The position numbers and the translations under genes were made by a program. Shown piece after piece: positions 1 to 11,700 of a stretch of DNA of 44,562 bases. The stretch spans positions 1 to 44,562 of the forward strand of contig CAIOKE010000197.1 of NCBI GenBank assembly GCA_903858815.1, written 5' to 3'. Under the pieces are notes generated by a model. It was not told where the DNA came from. It saw nothing but the letters and a program-made list of their open reading frames with translations, and made no database searches. Each line of letters starts with the position of its first letter. Within the stretch, counting starts at the first letter, position 1. Source of the stretch: an uncultured Planctomycetaceae bacterium (GTDB lineage Bacteria; Planctomycetota; Planctomycetia; Planctomycetales; Planctomycetaceae).

Positions 1-804
<804 letters not shown>

Positions 805-936
805 TCAGACCCTGGGACATTCCGCTGAACAAACCCCTAATTTAACCAGCCATTCCACAGAAACTCTACAGAAATACGATTGTTTTGCATGTTGCTGAGG
901 TTGGGAAATGGCGGGAAATCCGCAGAACTGTCAGAC

Positions 937-2802
937 TTAACCACCTTTTGAGCGGGACTGACGCTTGCGTTCCGTTTCCGTCAGCATGGTTTTTCGCAGG
1001 CGGATGACCTGAGGAGTGACTTCCACGTACTCGTCCCACTCGATGTATTCCAGTGCGGCTTCCAGCGTCAGCTGTCGTGGCGGCCGCAGCAGCATCGCAT
1101 CATCGGCACCCGCCGACCGGATGTTCGTCAGCTTCTTTTCACGGATCGGGTTGACAACCATGTCGTTGTCACGGCTGTTCTCCCCCACCACCATGCCTTC
1201 GTACACTTCATCACCCGGGTTGACAAACAGGTCGGCCCGTTCCTGCAGCTTCCACAGGGCATAGGCGATGGCTTTGCCACCTTCCTGGGAAATCAGCACA
1301 CCGTTCAGTCGATGCGGAATCTCGCCTTCGACCGGCCGATATTCTTCGAATCGATGATGCATGATCGCTTCGCCGCGAGTCGCGTTCAGCATTTTGGTAC
1401 GCAGACCGATCAGTCCGCGAGCCGGGATGCTGAATTCAATATGTGTCATGCCGGTCGATGTGGCACTCATGGCTTTGGCCTGGCCACGGCGAGCTCCGAC
1501 AAGTTCCATGACGGGGCCGAGGTCCGAGGCGGGAACATCCACCTCCAGCAGCTCGTAGGGTTCACACTTGCGGCCGTCGATTTCGCGAACAATCACTTCG
1601 GGCTTACCAACCGACAGCTCGTAGCCCTCGCGTCGCATGGTTTCGATCAGCACGGCGAGGTGCAGAACGCCCCGACCGGAAACCTTGAAGGCTTCCATGT
1701 CGTCCGTCTCTTCGACTCGCAAGGCCACATTCGACTGCAGCTCGCGAAACAGGCGATCCCGCAGATTGCGGCTGGTTACATACTTGCCATGCTGTCCGGC
1801 CAGTGGCGAGCTGTTGATGGTGAACTTCATGGACAACGTAGGTTCGTCTACGGCGATGCGTTCCAGTGCAACCGGATTCAGCGGGTCAGCAATGGTGTCT
1901 CCGATTTCCGGATCAGGAATGCCGGTGATGGCCACAATGTCGCCGGCCGAGGCTTCGGCGGTGTTGGACCGACCGAGGTTGTCGTACAGCTGGACCTGTT
2001 CGACTTTGGCCATCGTTTTCGCACCGTTTGAACGCATGACAGCAACCTGCTGGCCCGTGCGAATGCGTCCGGCAGCGATCCGACCGGTTGCAATGCGCCC
2101 GACGTACCGGGACCATTCGAGACTGGTGACCATCAGCTGCAGCGGGTCGTCCGGACGCACAATCGGACCGGGAATTTTTTCCAGCACCAGATCCAGCAGC
2201 GGGCGAATATCACCACCCTTCCGGGCCGGATCGTGAGTGGCGTAGCCTTCGCGAGCACTGGTGTAGATGTAGGGGAAGTCCAGCGTTTTGTCGTCAGCAC
2301 CCAGTTCGACCAGCAGGTCAAACGTCTGCGACAACACCTCGTCGGGGCGACAGTCGGGCCGGTCAATCTTGTTGATGACGACCATCAGCGCCAATCCGCA
2401 CTGCAGAGCTTTCTGCAGTACGAAGCGCGTCTGGGGGCGAGGACCTTCGAAGGCATCCACCAGCAGCAGAGCCCCATCGGCCATCCGCAGTACGCGTTCG
2501 ACTTCGCCGCCGAAGTCAGCGTGTCCCGGAGTGTCGATGATGTTGATGCGGACGCCATTCCACATCATCGCGATGTTCTTGGCCAGAATGGTAATGCCGC
2601 GCTCACGCTCAAGGTCGTTGGAATCGAGCAGGCAGGTCTGCATCTGCTGATTTTCGCGGAAGACGCCACTTTGGCGAATCAGGCAGTCCACCAGCGATGT
2701 TTTGCCATGGTCAACGTGAGCAATGATGGCGATATTGCGGACATCGGTCCGCCGCAGATTGCCATCACCGTCGACACAGGTTGCAGTTTGAGCCACAGAC
2801 AT
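937..2802 (-). CDS. typA: GTP-binding protein TypA/BipA
   Basis: Ribosome-associated translational GTPase related to EF-G and LepA, linked in other bacteria to stress adaptation and 50S assembly. The 621-residue length fits the family (about 600-615). Seen: G1 loop AHVDHGKTS (residues 28-36), the switch region with [12 protein letters not shown]3 [13 protein letters not shown]4 [10 protein letters not shown], and the BipA C-terminal region with [15 protein letters not shown] and [16 protein letters not shown]. The ATG at 2802-2800 is chosen because GGGAAG precedes it at good spacing and the protein then opens [14 protein letters not shown] shortly before the G domain. The frame stays open a further 141 codons upstream to 3225, but that part translates dispersed repeat DNA and has no family match. 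ahcY lies downstream on the same strand. Confidence 0.96.
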   Translation of the reverse strand: MSVAQTATCVDGDGNLRRTDVRNIAIIAHVDHGKTSLVDCLIRQSGVFRENQQMQTCLLDSNDLERERGITILAKNIAMMWNGVRINIIDTPGHADFGGEVERVLRMADGALLLVDAFEGPRPQTRFVLQKALQCGLALMVVINKIDRPDCRPDEVLSQTFDLLVELGADDKTLDFPYIYTSAREGYATHDPARKGGDIRPLLDLVLEKIPGPIVRPDDPLQLMVTSLEWSRYVGRIATGRIAAGRIRTGQQVAVMRSNGAKTMAKVEQVQLYDNLGRSNTAEASAGDIVAITGIPDPEIGDTIADPLNPVALERIAVDEPTLSMKFTINSSPLAGQHGKYVTSRNLRDRLFRELQSNVALRVEETDDMEAFKVSGRGVLHLAVLIETMRREGYELSVGKPEVIVREIDGRKCEPYELLEVDVPASDLGPVMELVGARRGQAKAMSATSTGMTHIEFSIPARGLIGLRTKMLNATRGEAIMHHRFEEYRPVEGEIPHRLNGVLISQEGGKAIAYALWKLQERADLFVNPGDEVYEGMVVGENSRDNDMVVNPIREKKLTNIRSAGADDAMLLRPPRQLTLEAALEYIEWDEYVEVTPQVIRLRKTMLTETERKRQSRSKGG

Positions 2803-3177
2803 GAACACTTCCCGGAAACAGTTCGGCTGAGAGAAATTTCGCTGTGATACCGTGAGCAGGGAAATCCTGAGCCGGCACAGCGAACAACGCGGCAGGGGTC
2901 GAGCAGCGACGCCGTGGAAACCGCGGAAAAGCCGACCAAAGAGCCGCGGAACTCTATCGACAAAATCGTGCCAAACGAAGATCTGGCTGTGAATTTCAAG
3001 TGAAATTCCAGGGTAATGGAGTGTTTTGCGGCGGGACAGGGGGGAAATGCGGGCCGGATCGACCGGCGAAAGACCGTTGCAGTGCTGTTCCGTAGTGTGG
3101 GCTTCAGCCCGCCAGGGTACTGCTTGTGGCGTGTTTCTGTTGTTTCCTGGTCCTGTGTGACGGCGAGCACCGAAAAG

Positions 3178-3263
3178 GTAGCCCGAGCATTCCTGACGCC
3201 GAGGACAAAAAGGTAGCCCGAGCATTCCTGCTCGGCCCCGTACTGCAAAAACACAGTGTTTTT
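3178..3263. repeat. Composite dispersed hairpin repeat, copy 1
   Basis: Two hairpin units begin at 3178 and 3213, 35 bp apart. The second is a perfect 7-bp stem CCGAGCA / TGCTCGG with loop TTCC, preceded by GTAGC. The first keeps the left arm but is degenerate on the right. An AT-rich inverted repeat (AAAAACAC A GTGTTTTT, 3247-3263) follows. The same order and the same 35-bp period recur at 44212-44269, with further similarity on the right side, so the repeated module is longer than one hairpin. Confidence 0.85.
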
Positions 3264-3444
3264 CAGTGAGCTGGAGTCAATTGGACGGCCTCAGCCGACT
3301 TTTGTCCCTCGCGTCTTTGCTGCACGCACGGGACACCAACATCCGCTTTGAAACCGGACCTTCAGACCTGAATCGCGGGCCCGCAGACAGAACATAAACG
3401 AAACACTCGAGCCGGGGGACCGCCTGGTTTCGTGGGTCATGACG

Positions 3445-3466
3445 AGGGCTGAAGCCGAGGCTACGG
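3445..3466. repeat. Second dispersed repeat family (GGCTGAAGCC type), copy 1
   Basis: The sequence GGGCTGAAGCCGAGGCTACG contains the inverted repeat GGCT-GA-AGCC followed by GAGGCTACGG. A close copy lies at 38203-38222, and a related one with a different right side at 44323-44343. The core GGGCTTCAGCCC also appears near 3099-3110. All lie outside genes. Confidence 0.75.
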
Positions 3467-3587
3467 TCGGCGTGGGACGTGGCCGTCCCGGAATCGTGTC
3501 ACCCGATTTGTGAGTGTTTTTGCTGGGCGGGCAGCAGCTCGTCCAGTTGTGGATTCCGGGAACGGTGTCTGTGGGCGTTGGGGGGGC

Positions 3588-3704
3588 TTACTGTTGAGCG
3601 TGGCAGGTTTTGCAGCGTTTTGCAGCGCGCACGATGCGTCCGCATTTGCTGCAACGTTTGCTCTTTTTCGCCAGTTTTGCTTTGGTTTGAGGACGAATGA
3701 CCAT
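3588..3704 (-). CDS. Small zinc-ribbon-like protein (38 residues)
   Basis: A very small basic protein with two CxxC pairs: C18-S-K-C21 and C31-K-T-C34, spaced like a minimal zinc ribbon. The N-terminus is rich in Lys and Arg (RPQTKAKLAKKSKR), which suggests contact with RNA or DNA; this is inference. The ATG at 3704-3702 is preceded by GGAG at about 9 nt, which decides this start over an in-frame upstream extension. The C-terminus is CHAQQ, then TAA. Size and composition recall zinc-ribbon ribosomal proteins such as L32 or L33, but the sequence is neither, and a true L32 is encoded at 38589. It stands alone between repeat-rich DNA and the divergently oriented oxidoreductase gene. No function assigned. 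Confidence 0.65.
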   Translation of the reverse strand: MVIRPQTKAKLAKKSKRCSKCGRIVRAAKRCKTCHAQQ

Positions 3705-3981
3705 GGGAGAATCTCCGGGAACGGGTTCTGAAGTGTTGCGGGCAGTGAGTCGGGACCAGTTCCGGTCTCTGCCGGCCGCGATCGGCAAGTCACCGAATTT
3801 CGCGGGGCGGGCAGTCTATCGCGATGAAACCGTGGAAACAATCTCGTTTTCCCGGGGAATGGCCGAAACGTCGGGGTCGGAGTTTCGTTTCGTGTCAGTC
3901 CGTGACATAATACGCGTTCGTTTGGTCGCCTGCTGAATTCTCTGACCTGATTATCCCGCCTGTTTTTGGAGTGTCCTTGCC

Positions 3982-5361
3982 ATGTCGACGACGTCATCCG
4001 GTGGTTCCCGCCGAGGTTTTCTGAAGTCATCCACTGCGGCTGCGGCTGCGACCGGTGTTTTGACTGCTGCTGCTCCGTCTTTGTATGCCGCTGAAGACAA
4101 CACCATTCAGCTGGCGCTGGTGGGTTGTGGTGGTCGCGGTACGGGTGCGGTGGCCAATGCGTTTGCGGTCGACAATGGTCCGTTGAAGCTGGTTGCGATG
4201 GCGGACGTGTTCCAGAAGAATCTGGACGGCAGTTATGGCCGTCTGAATGCGGATCACGGACAGTCGGGCAAGATGGATGTTCCTCCTGAGCGTCGATTTG
4301 TGGGCTTTGATGCTTACAAGCAGGCGATGGACTGTCTGAAGCCGGGCGACGTTGTCATCCTCACAACTCCGCCTGCCTTCCGCTGGGTGATGTACACCTA
4401 TGCGATTGAAAAGGGTTTGAATGTGTTCATGGAGAAGCCGGTGACTGTGGATGGTCCCACAACTCGCCGCATGCTGGCTCTGAACGAAAAAGCGATTGAA
4501 AAGAACCTGAAGGTGGCGGTCGGTCTGATGTGCCGTCACTGTGAAGCTCGTCGCGAACTGCACGATCGGATTCAGAACGGCGAGATTGGTGAGGTGACGG
4601 CATTGCGAGCGTATCGTCAGGCCGGTCCAACGGGCACGGCGGCGACGGGGCCGAAGCCAGAGGGTGTCAGCGAGTTGTTGTGGCAGATCAGCAAATTTCA
4701 CGCATTTCTGTGGCTCAGCGGTGGTGCGGTCAGTGACTTCCTGATTCACAACATCGATGAAAGCTGCTGGATGAAGAACGCGTGGCCGGTGAAGTGTATT
4801 GCTGCTGGCGGGCGACATTATCGTGGCGACAGCGTGGATCAGAACTTCGACACCTATTCGATGGAATACACCTTTGAAGACGGAACGAAGCTGTTCATGA
4901 ATGGTCGCACGATGCCTGGCTGTTACCAGGACTTCTCCAGCTATGCTCACGGCACGAAGGGTCTGGCGGTGGTCTCTAATGGCGGTCACTGGCCATCCAG
5001 GGCTCGCATCTACAAGGGCCATGCGATGAAGGACGAGAACGTGATCTGGTCATTTGGACAGGAGAAGAACAATCCGTATGTGGATGAGTGGAAGCATTTG
5101 ATTGCGGCCATTCGGAACAACGAGAAGTACAACGAGGTGGAGCGTGGTGCCATGGCCAGCCTTGTCACGTCCATGGGCCGTATGGCGGCTCACACGGGTC
5201 AGGAGATTACTCTTGAGCAGATGATGAACAGTGAGCACGAGTTTGCTCCGGACATCGACAAGCTGACTCTGGAGTCGGAATCTCCGTTGAAGGCTGATGA
5301 AAGTGGCCGCTATCCGATTCCGCTGCCGGGTCTGGAAAAGAGCCGGGAGTACATGTCCTGA
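3982..5361 (+). CDS. Tat-exported Gfo/Idh/MocA family oxidoreductase
   Basis: NAD(P)-dependent oxidoreductase of the Gfo/Idh/MocA superfamily, which usually acts on sugars, inositols or related polyols; the substrate cannot be read from sequence. The 459-residue protein begins with a twin-arginine signal, SRRGFLK at residues 9-15, then an Ala-rich hydrophobic stretch ending near LYAAEDN, so it is probably exported folded with its cofactor. The Rossmann fingerprint LALVGCGGRGTG is at residues 44-55, and the EKP motif of the family is E151-K152-P153. A C-terminal domain with HNIDESCWMK and GRHYRGDS follows, as in the many secreted paralogues of planctomycetes. The gene appears monocistronic: a 277-bp gap lies upstream and a strong hairpin follows at 5406. 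Confidence 0.93.
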   Translation: MSTTSSGGSRRGFLKSSTAAAAATGVLTAAAPSLYAAEDNTIQLALVGCGGRGTGAVANAFAVDNGPLKLVAMADVFQKNLDGSYGRLNADHGQSGKMDVPPERRFVGFDAYKQAMDCLKPGDVVILTTPPAFRWVMYTYAIEKGLNVFMEKPVTVDGPTTRRMLALNEKAIEKNLKVAVGLMCRHCEARRELHDRIQNGEIGEVTALRAYRQAGPTGTAATGPKPEGVSELLWQISKFHAFLWLSGGAVSDFLIHNIDESCWMKNAWPVKCIAAGGRHYRGDSVDQNFDTYSMEYTFEDGTKLFMNGRTMPGCYQDFSSYAHGTKGLAVVSNGGHWPSRARIYKGHAMKDENVIWSFGQEKNNPYVDEWKHLIAAIRNNEKYNEVERGAMASLVTSMGRMAAHTGQEITLEQMMNSEHEFAPDIDKLTLESESPLKADESGRYPIPLPGLEKSREYMS

Positions 5362-5405
5362 CGGCGGGACCTGCGGGAGTTTCTGGCGGTTGCGTGACGA
5401 TTTGG

Positions 5406-5447
5406 CAGCGGGCTGCAGCGGAGAATTCGCTGCAGCCCGCTGTTGTT
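5406..5447 (+). terminator. Hairpin downstream of the oxidoreductase gene
   Basis: A perfect 15-bp stem CAGCGGGCTGCAGCG (5406-5420) pairs with 5428-5442 around a 7-nt loop, followed by TTGTTGTG. The tail has only a modest T content, so it may be an intrinsic terminator or a stabilising 3' hairpin. It lies 45 bp after the stop codon. Confidence 0.7.
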
Positions 5448-5743
5448 GTGTGAGTCGTGAATCGGTCGTGTCGAATCTGTGGAGTGTTCCTCAGGTAACG
5501 AAGAAACGGCTCGGATTGCGGCAGTTTTGGCGGGAGTGGAATGTTGGGGAAGTCTGCCGGTTTCGTCTGCTCTCTGGTTTTGTGCGTTTCCCGGTCGGTC
5601 CCCGGCTTTTCCTCAACCTGTTCTGCCGGTTGTTCCGACTGAATGAAGTGCTGGAGTCTGAAATTGCGCCTGCGGGGAATTCCTGCAGAATCTGCCGAAA
5701 GATTTCCATTTTTCTTGACAAAGTCTGAATCAGGTAACGCGAA
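5448..5743. other. Gap upstream of the giant surface protein gene
   Basis: About 300 bp without a gene, presumably holding the promoter of the 3144-residue protein gene. A TTGACA hexamer sits at about 5714, only some 30 bp before the start codon, and no -10 element lies at suitable spacing, so I do not call it. A weak Shine-Dalgarno-like AGGTAA lies about 8 nt before the ATG at 5744. Confidence 0.5.
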
Positions 5744-8700
5744 ATGCTTCTGAACAGCTGGCTCTCATTTGCTCGTCGAAATCTCTTTGCGACCGGCGTG
5801 CGTCGAGTCAACCGCAGCGGATTTCAGCAGAAAGCCCGTCTTGAGCCACTGGAAGAGCGAAGACTGCTGGCAGTCAACGCGCTCGTGATCAACAGTGACA
5901 ACTACGAGCGCTTCACGAATCTGGCGGGTGGTCTGGTGGTGAACAACGCCAGTATGACCGGCTATGACGCTCTGGTGATCGAGGGGGTCAGTCTGACGCC
6001 CACTTCAGGTGAGGGTATTACGATTGATCTGTCCGGAGTGCCGCTGCAGCGGCTGACATTCGACAGTGTGATTGTGGAATCGGGGAACCGTACGGGGATT
6101 AATATTGATCTGACTGCTGTGACCGGTCTGCAGTCTGTGACTTTCGACAACGTGGATTCCACCAAGACCGGTCATGGTCTGGATCTGTTGTTCAACAACA
6201 CCGACACCAACGCACTGGTACTGCAGGGCAATCGTTTTGGCGGTATCAAGGTCTCAGCTTCAGCGGGCGCCGATATTCGCAACGGATTGATCAGCAATAA
6301 CGTGATTGATGCTCCGGCCGGCGTCGATGGAATTCTGCTGGACGTTCAGACGGTGAACGGTCAGATCAGCACTGCTGACGGTTTCCGCATTGAGAATAAC
6401 GCCCGCATTGCGGCTCGTGACCGTGACGCGATCAAGGTGACGGCCAGCAGTTATGTTGATGCTGTCACTCGTGACACCGTGACGGCATTGAATGGTCTGA
6501 CGATCACGGGAAACACGTTGTCTGCCGGGTCAGCGGCCGGCGCCGACGTGGTGTTTCGTGCTGAAGGCGATACCTTTATCCAGCCCTTCAATCTGACCAA
6601 CACATCGGTGCGTGGTGACCTGCTGCAGACATTTGTGTTTGACCTGCGGGACATTGGTCTGGTGTTTGACGCTGATCCGCAGACGGGAAAGCCGTTTACG
6701 GCGGTGAATGGCACCGGTGGTCTGACAGGCGTCAGCAGCTCGGTGCTCAGCAATAACAATCAGACACTGACGGTCACGTTCACGGACTTCAATCCGGGCG
6801 AGACGCTGCAGTTCCTGCTGGACATTGACCTTGTGGGAAATATTCCGGCATCGATCTTCGGCAATCAGCTGATCGGCGCGGACGTCACCTTCAATTACAC
6901 GCAGAACAAGCAGATTGTGGGGCAGATGGCGGGCGATCCGGACCGTCAGTCCGGTTCACAATTCCTGCAGGGCGCTGCAGTTGCTGGGCTGGCGAATGGC
7001 ATCACTCTGGATGCCACTGCTGTTCCTCTGCGTAACGTCTCAGTGACGGGGAACACGATCACCGGTTCTCAGGGCTATGGCTTGTACCTGAACTCGCGCA
7101 CCTACAGTGATGTCACGGGAGTCATTGAAGACAATCAGATTTCGGGTTCCGGGCGGGACGGTATTCGGGTCAGCATGTCTGACAGCCGTTTCACCGGCGG
7201 CATTTTTGACAACAACATTGCCAACAACGGTGGCGTGGGCATTAACCTGCTGCCGGTGTCGACGATCTCAGGTCGTGTGCAGAACGTGACGGGTGGACGC
7301 AACGGCGCTCCGTTTGTCGTTACCTCGGCCAATCACGGTCTGCGGACTGGTCAGGAAGTGATTCTGCAGGGCATTCAGGACGGCATCTTCGGTCTGAATC
7401 ACAACGCCAACGGTCGGTTCCTCGTCACCCGGCTGACGAACAATACATTCTCGCTGCAGGGTACGGGGATTGACTGGGGTCGCTCCAACATCTTTGCTGG
7501 TGGTGGTGCCTGGTACGTGCCGGATTTCCGCGGTGGCTCACTGTCTGCCGATGCCGCTCGCGGGTTCACCCAGATTGACCTCATGGTCGACGTTGGTCCT
7601 CAGGCTATCACGGGGGCGACGAATGGCGCGAATATTGAAATTACCTCGGTAGCCCACGGCCTGCGGACCGGCGACGAGATCCGAATTACCGGAGTGCAGG
7701 GTAACAATGCAGCCAACGGGACCTTCGTTGTCACCGTGATTTCGGCTGATCGCTTCCTGTTGAAGGGGACGGCCGGCAGTGGTGACTACACGGTGGGTGG
7801 ATCGTTCGTCAGGCTGGCAGAGGCTGCTGTGAACGGTGACGTCGTGCGGCAGGGGCTGCTTGGTAACCTGATCACCGGGAACACGGGTGGAGGTATCCTT
7901 TCAGTTTCAGAAGCTGGTACTACAGTGCGGGCCGATGTGGCGCGAAACAATGTTTTGGGGAACTCAGGGATTGGTATCCAGTTCCAGTCCTTCAGCTTCG
8001 GGCTGGGAACTGCCCTGCCCCTGCCTTCAAATGCTCCAACCAGCACTGTCCAGGATCAGGATCTTGGATTCAACGTCAATATCGGTACAGAGTCTCCGGG
8101 ACAGGGAAATATCTCAGGTGGTGGCAATACTCTGTCGGGCAATCGAGGTGCTGCCGTAGCTCTGGAAGCTCTGGACTTCGGTACAGGCTCGTTCGAAGTC
8201 TGGAACAACACGATTGTGTCCACCAACCTGCCTTTGACCACCGCCATTCCTTATGCCGGTGACGGGATTGCCATTCGTCTGAATGACGGACGTATTGATG
8301 CGGATGCGGCGGCTCTGCTGCAGCGTTCAGTGATCCGCAACAACGTGATTGGTGTGGACAATCTTGGAAATGTCGGAAACGGTTTGTTCTTCCAGATGGC
8401 TGAACGTACCCGTATTCAGGATCTGGATGTCATCAACAACACCTTCCTGAACAGTGGTCGTGACGGTTTCCACTTTGAGCGAACTGAGGACGGCCGACTG
8501 AACTCAGTAAAGTTCGAAAAGAACAAATCAACCAACAATGCCGGGGACGGCTTTGATCTGTTCGCGAGGAACACAACGCTGGACCGCCTCGACTTCAATA
8601 TCAACGATAACTTCATTGAGGACAACGGCCATTACGGTCTGCGAGTTGATGCTCAGGCGGACGCGCGACTGGACATTCAGTTCGACAGCAACTCGGTCAA

Positions 8701-11700
8701 GCGAAACGGTGCTGCTCCAGGTGGCACGGGCTTTCATCCGGCTGATGGCGTTGCCGGATCCGCTGGCGCCGCCGGGGGTGTCGGAATCAGAGCTTTCCAG
8801 CAGATTGACGTGTTGTTCAATTCCACCGACACTGCCATTAATGACAACATTGGTGACGGATTCTCTGTGGATGCGATCAACTTCTTTGATACGCTGGTCT
8901 TCCAGGGCTCATTCACCCGTGTCACCATGGACGGAAACTCGCTGACCGGCCTGCGAAATCATGGTGCGGCCTTCGGTGGTTTCACCATCGTGGATGGTTC
9001 GTTCAGCAACAACGGTGAAGACGGGCTGCGGTCTGTTTCGATCGAAGACAAACGTGATATTTATGATCGACGTGTCGGTGGTATGGACCTTGACCTGTAT
9101 TCTGTCAACACCGCTTACAACAACAACGGTAAGGACGGTGTGAAACTGGGCCAGGGGATCTCGGCGGCCTTCGGTGCAGGCACTGTGGCGACCGGGAATA
9201 CCTTCGATAACAACGGTCGAAACGGGCTGATGATCACGCAGCACAGCAGCCCATATCTGGACAACCTGTACTTCCTTGGCAACGAGCGCCGGCGAATCGT
9301 ACAGGTAAACTTCGCCTCTATGTCAGGCAACGGCCTGAACGGTATCGATATCGGGATGGATGCTCAGCAGGAAGGTGGCAACCCGGAGCACGCTGATGAA
9401 GTGGCCACTGACATTTACGCTGTCTTCAACAATGTTGATATTCTGAACAACGGGGGGGACGGTCTGGAGTTCCTCGGTGACGATACGTTTGAGATTGGTC
9501 GTGTGCCGGGGGGTGGCCAGGACATCTTCGCGGAATTCAATTCAACACTGCAGCTGCAGAACTCACGCGTCTCATCAAACGCCGGTCGTGGGATTGACAT
9601 TCTCAGTCGCCATCAGAGCGACCTGTACGTGACGATTCTGAATAACGATGTGCTTGCCAACGGTCAGGAAGGTATCTACGTCCTGAACACAGCATCGATC
9701 AATCAGCTGCAGGGCAGTTCCGCAGATCCGCTCGAAGTCTACATTGACGGAACAAATTCACCGAACCCGAATATGGAGCTGCGAATTCAGGATAACCTGA
9801 TCCAGTCCAATGGTGATACAAATCGGTCTTCGAGGGTCCCGACGCTGTTTGAGTTCGGAAACAATGATGCATCCGGAGTTGCCAATCTGGACTGGGGACC
9901 GCGGACCACGTTGGTGCCCGGAACCCTTGGTGGTCTTGTGGTCCGCGTGGGCACCGTGGAGTCTGCCGGCACCATTCGCGTCGCCAATCCGGGGCGTGAA
10001 CTGGGGCTGTCTGGTATCGACGCAGAAGTCTGGAATAATCTGTTTGACGGTAACATCGGTGCTGACGTCTATTTTGACAACTTCGTAAGTCACATGCCAC
10101 TGCAGTCGCAGGGCAACTTCGACGCCTCCCATACGCCCCGATTTGTCTGGGGTCAGGGATTCCGCGACCCGCTCTCCCGATTTGACCTGTCGTTCCGCGG
10201 TAATATCGGGAACTCGCTTGACGTCATGAATGGCTTTGCCTTCCTTGACAACAGGGAAGACTACTTCAAATCACGCAGTAATGGTGGTTCCACATCACCA
10301 CCAAGTGACCATGCCCACACAGACCTGAATCCCAACGGTCATTTCAACACGATTCTGCCCACTGACCGTCGCCGTAATGCGACTCGTACGATCGGTTTCC
10401 TGACGGATGTTGTTGGCGATATTCCCAGCTCCGTCCCGATGATCGCCGATGACGGCAGCAGCGTGCTGCCGGGATGGTCCTATGACGGTCTCGGTACGCC
10501 AACGTGGCGTCTGGAGTCGGACTTCGACATCAGTGGGTTCCGACAGATTGATCCGACGGTGGGCTACAGCAGCTTCAACACCGTCGTGACCATGGATGGA
10601 CTGTTTGATTATCAGTGGGATACCGGTGTCAATACGGTGAACTTCATTGGCGCCACACCGTTCTCACTGAATCGCGGCGATATCTTCAACGTGCTGACTG
10701 GTGAACGCCCAATCAGCCCGGACGGTCTGGAAAACAACAACAGCTTCGTCGGGGCCAGTCGCCTTGGTACGATCGGCGGAGTTTACTCGGTCAATAATCA
10801 GGCTGCTGGTGGCAATCTCAACATTCACACCAAGGCCGACCGTGACTACTATCGCTTCACAGCCGCCGGAACCGGGTCGGCCACTGTCGATCTGAATCTC
10901 ACCGACACTCTCGGCGACGATGTGAAATTCATGGTCTATGAGATCGATCCCGATCTGCAGACTGAAGAAGTGGCCATGTCCAGAGATGTGGACGGCACAA
11001 CGCTGTATGTGACCGTGGCAGCGGGCAGTGCGTCAGGACTGACGGTCTTTGTTCAGGAAGGCCGCGAATACGTCATTGAAGTGCTGAGCGACGAGCAGGA
11101 AAACTCCTTCATCACCCTCGACGGTAAGTCGTTCCTGTTCGGAACCACGCGAGCTTATGACCTGTCCATCAATGCTCCCGCAGCCAGTGGTGGCGGTGGC
11201 GGTGGCGGTGGTGGCGGTGGCGGCGGTGGTGGTGGCGGTGGCACCGGTGGCGGTGGCGGTGGCGGTGGATCTCAGAACAATGGAGGTTCCAAACCCGGAT
11301 CACCGGATCTCGAGGCCATCGGTCCAGTGACACCTAATCCGCGTAACATGGCGGCCGGTCCTGTCACGATAACCTTTACAGAAGATGTGACGGGCGTTGA
11401 TATCGCCGATTTCCGCTTGACGCGTGATGGTGTGGATATTTCACTGGAAGACTTTTCAGTGACTGCCCTGTCAGCCTTCCAGTACAGCATTGATCTGGGC
11501 ACGTTGACTGGTCAGCCCGGTGTGTATGCTCTAACCCTGATCTCAGCAGATTCTGGCATCCGCGACCGCGAATCCTCACCACTGGTGCTGAAGGATGGTG
11601 CGGGCAATCCTGTTGCTGCGAAGTCTGATGTCTGGACAGTCGTCGTGACTGCTGATTCCACAGCCGACCTGCCGGATACCAATCCGGGAGACGGTCTGGC

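Larger units (their letters stand above)
2803..3587. other. Gap upstream of typA, repeat-rich, no confident gene
   Basis: The 785 bp between the typA start and a small zinc-ribbon gene hold no gene I can support. They should contain the typA promoter (minus strand), but no clear -35/-10 pair was recognised. The gap carries a GGGCTTCAGCCC inverted repeat near 3099-3110, two copies of the CCGAGCA-TTCC-TGCTCGG hairpin family (the first degenerate), an AAAAACAC/GTGTTTTT inverted repeat at 3247-3263, and a copy of the second repeat family at 3445-3466. The open frames crossing it are composed largely of repeat sequence. Confidence 0.7.

Noticed and set aside
2803-3225. 141-codon N-terminal extension of the typA frame
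   Set aside because: It translates dispersed repeats, has no TypA similarity, and a proper ATG with GGGAAG upstream exists at 2802.
3697-3936. 79-codon plus-strand frame
   Set aside because: No motif, no clear ribosome site, and it overlaps the start region of the zinc-ribbon gene on the other strand.
4027-5022. Minus-strand open frame of 331 codons
   Set aside because: It lies wholly antisense to the well-supported oxidoreductase gene, a shadow of its codon use.
5714-5719. TTGACA hexamer as a -35 box for the giant protein gene
   Set aside because: No -10 hexamer at 16-18 bp and it lies only about 30 bp before the start codon.
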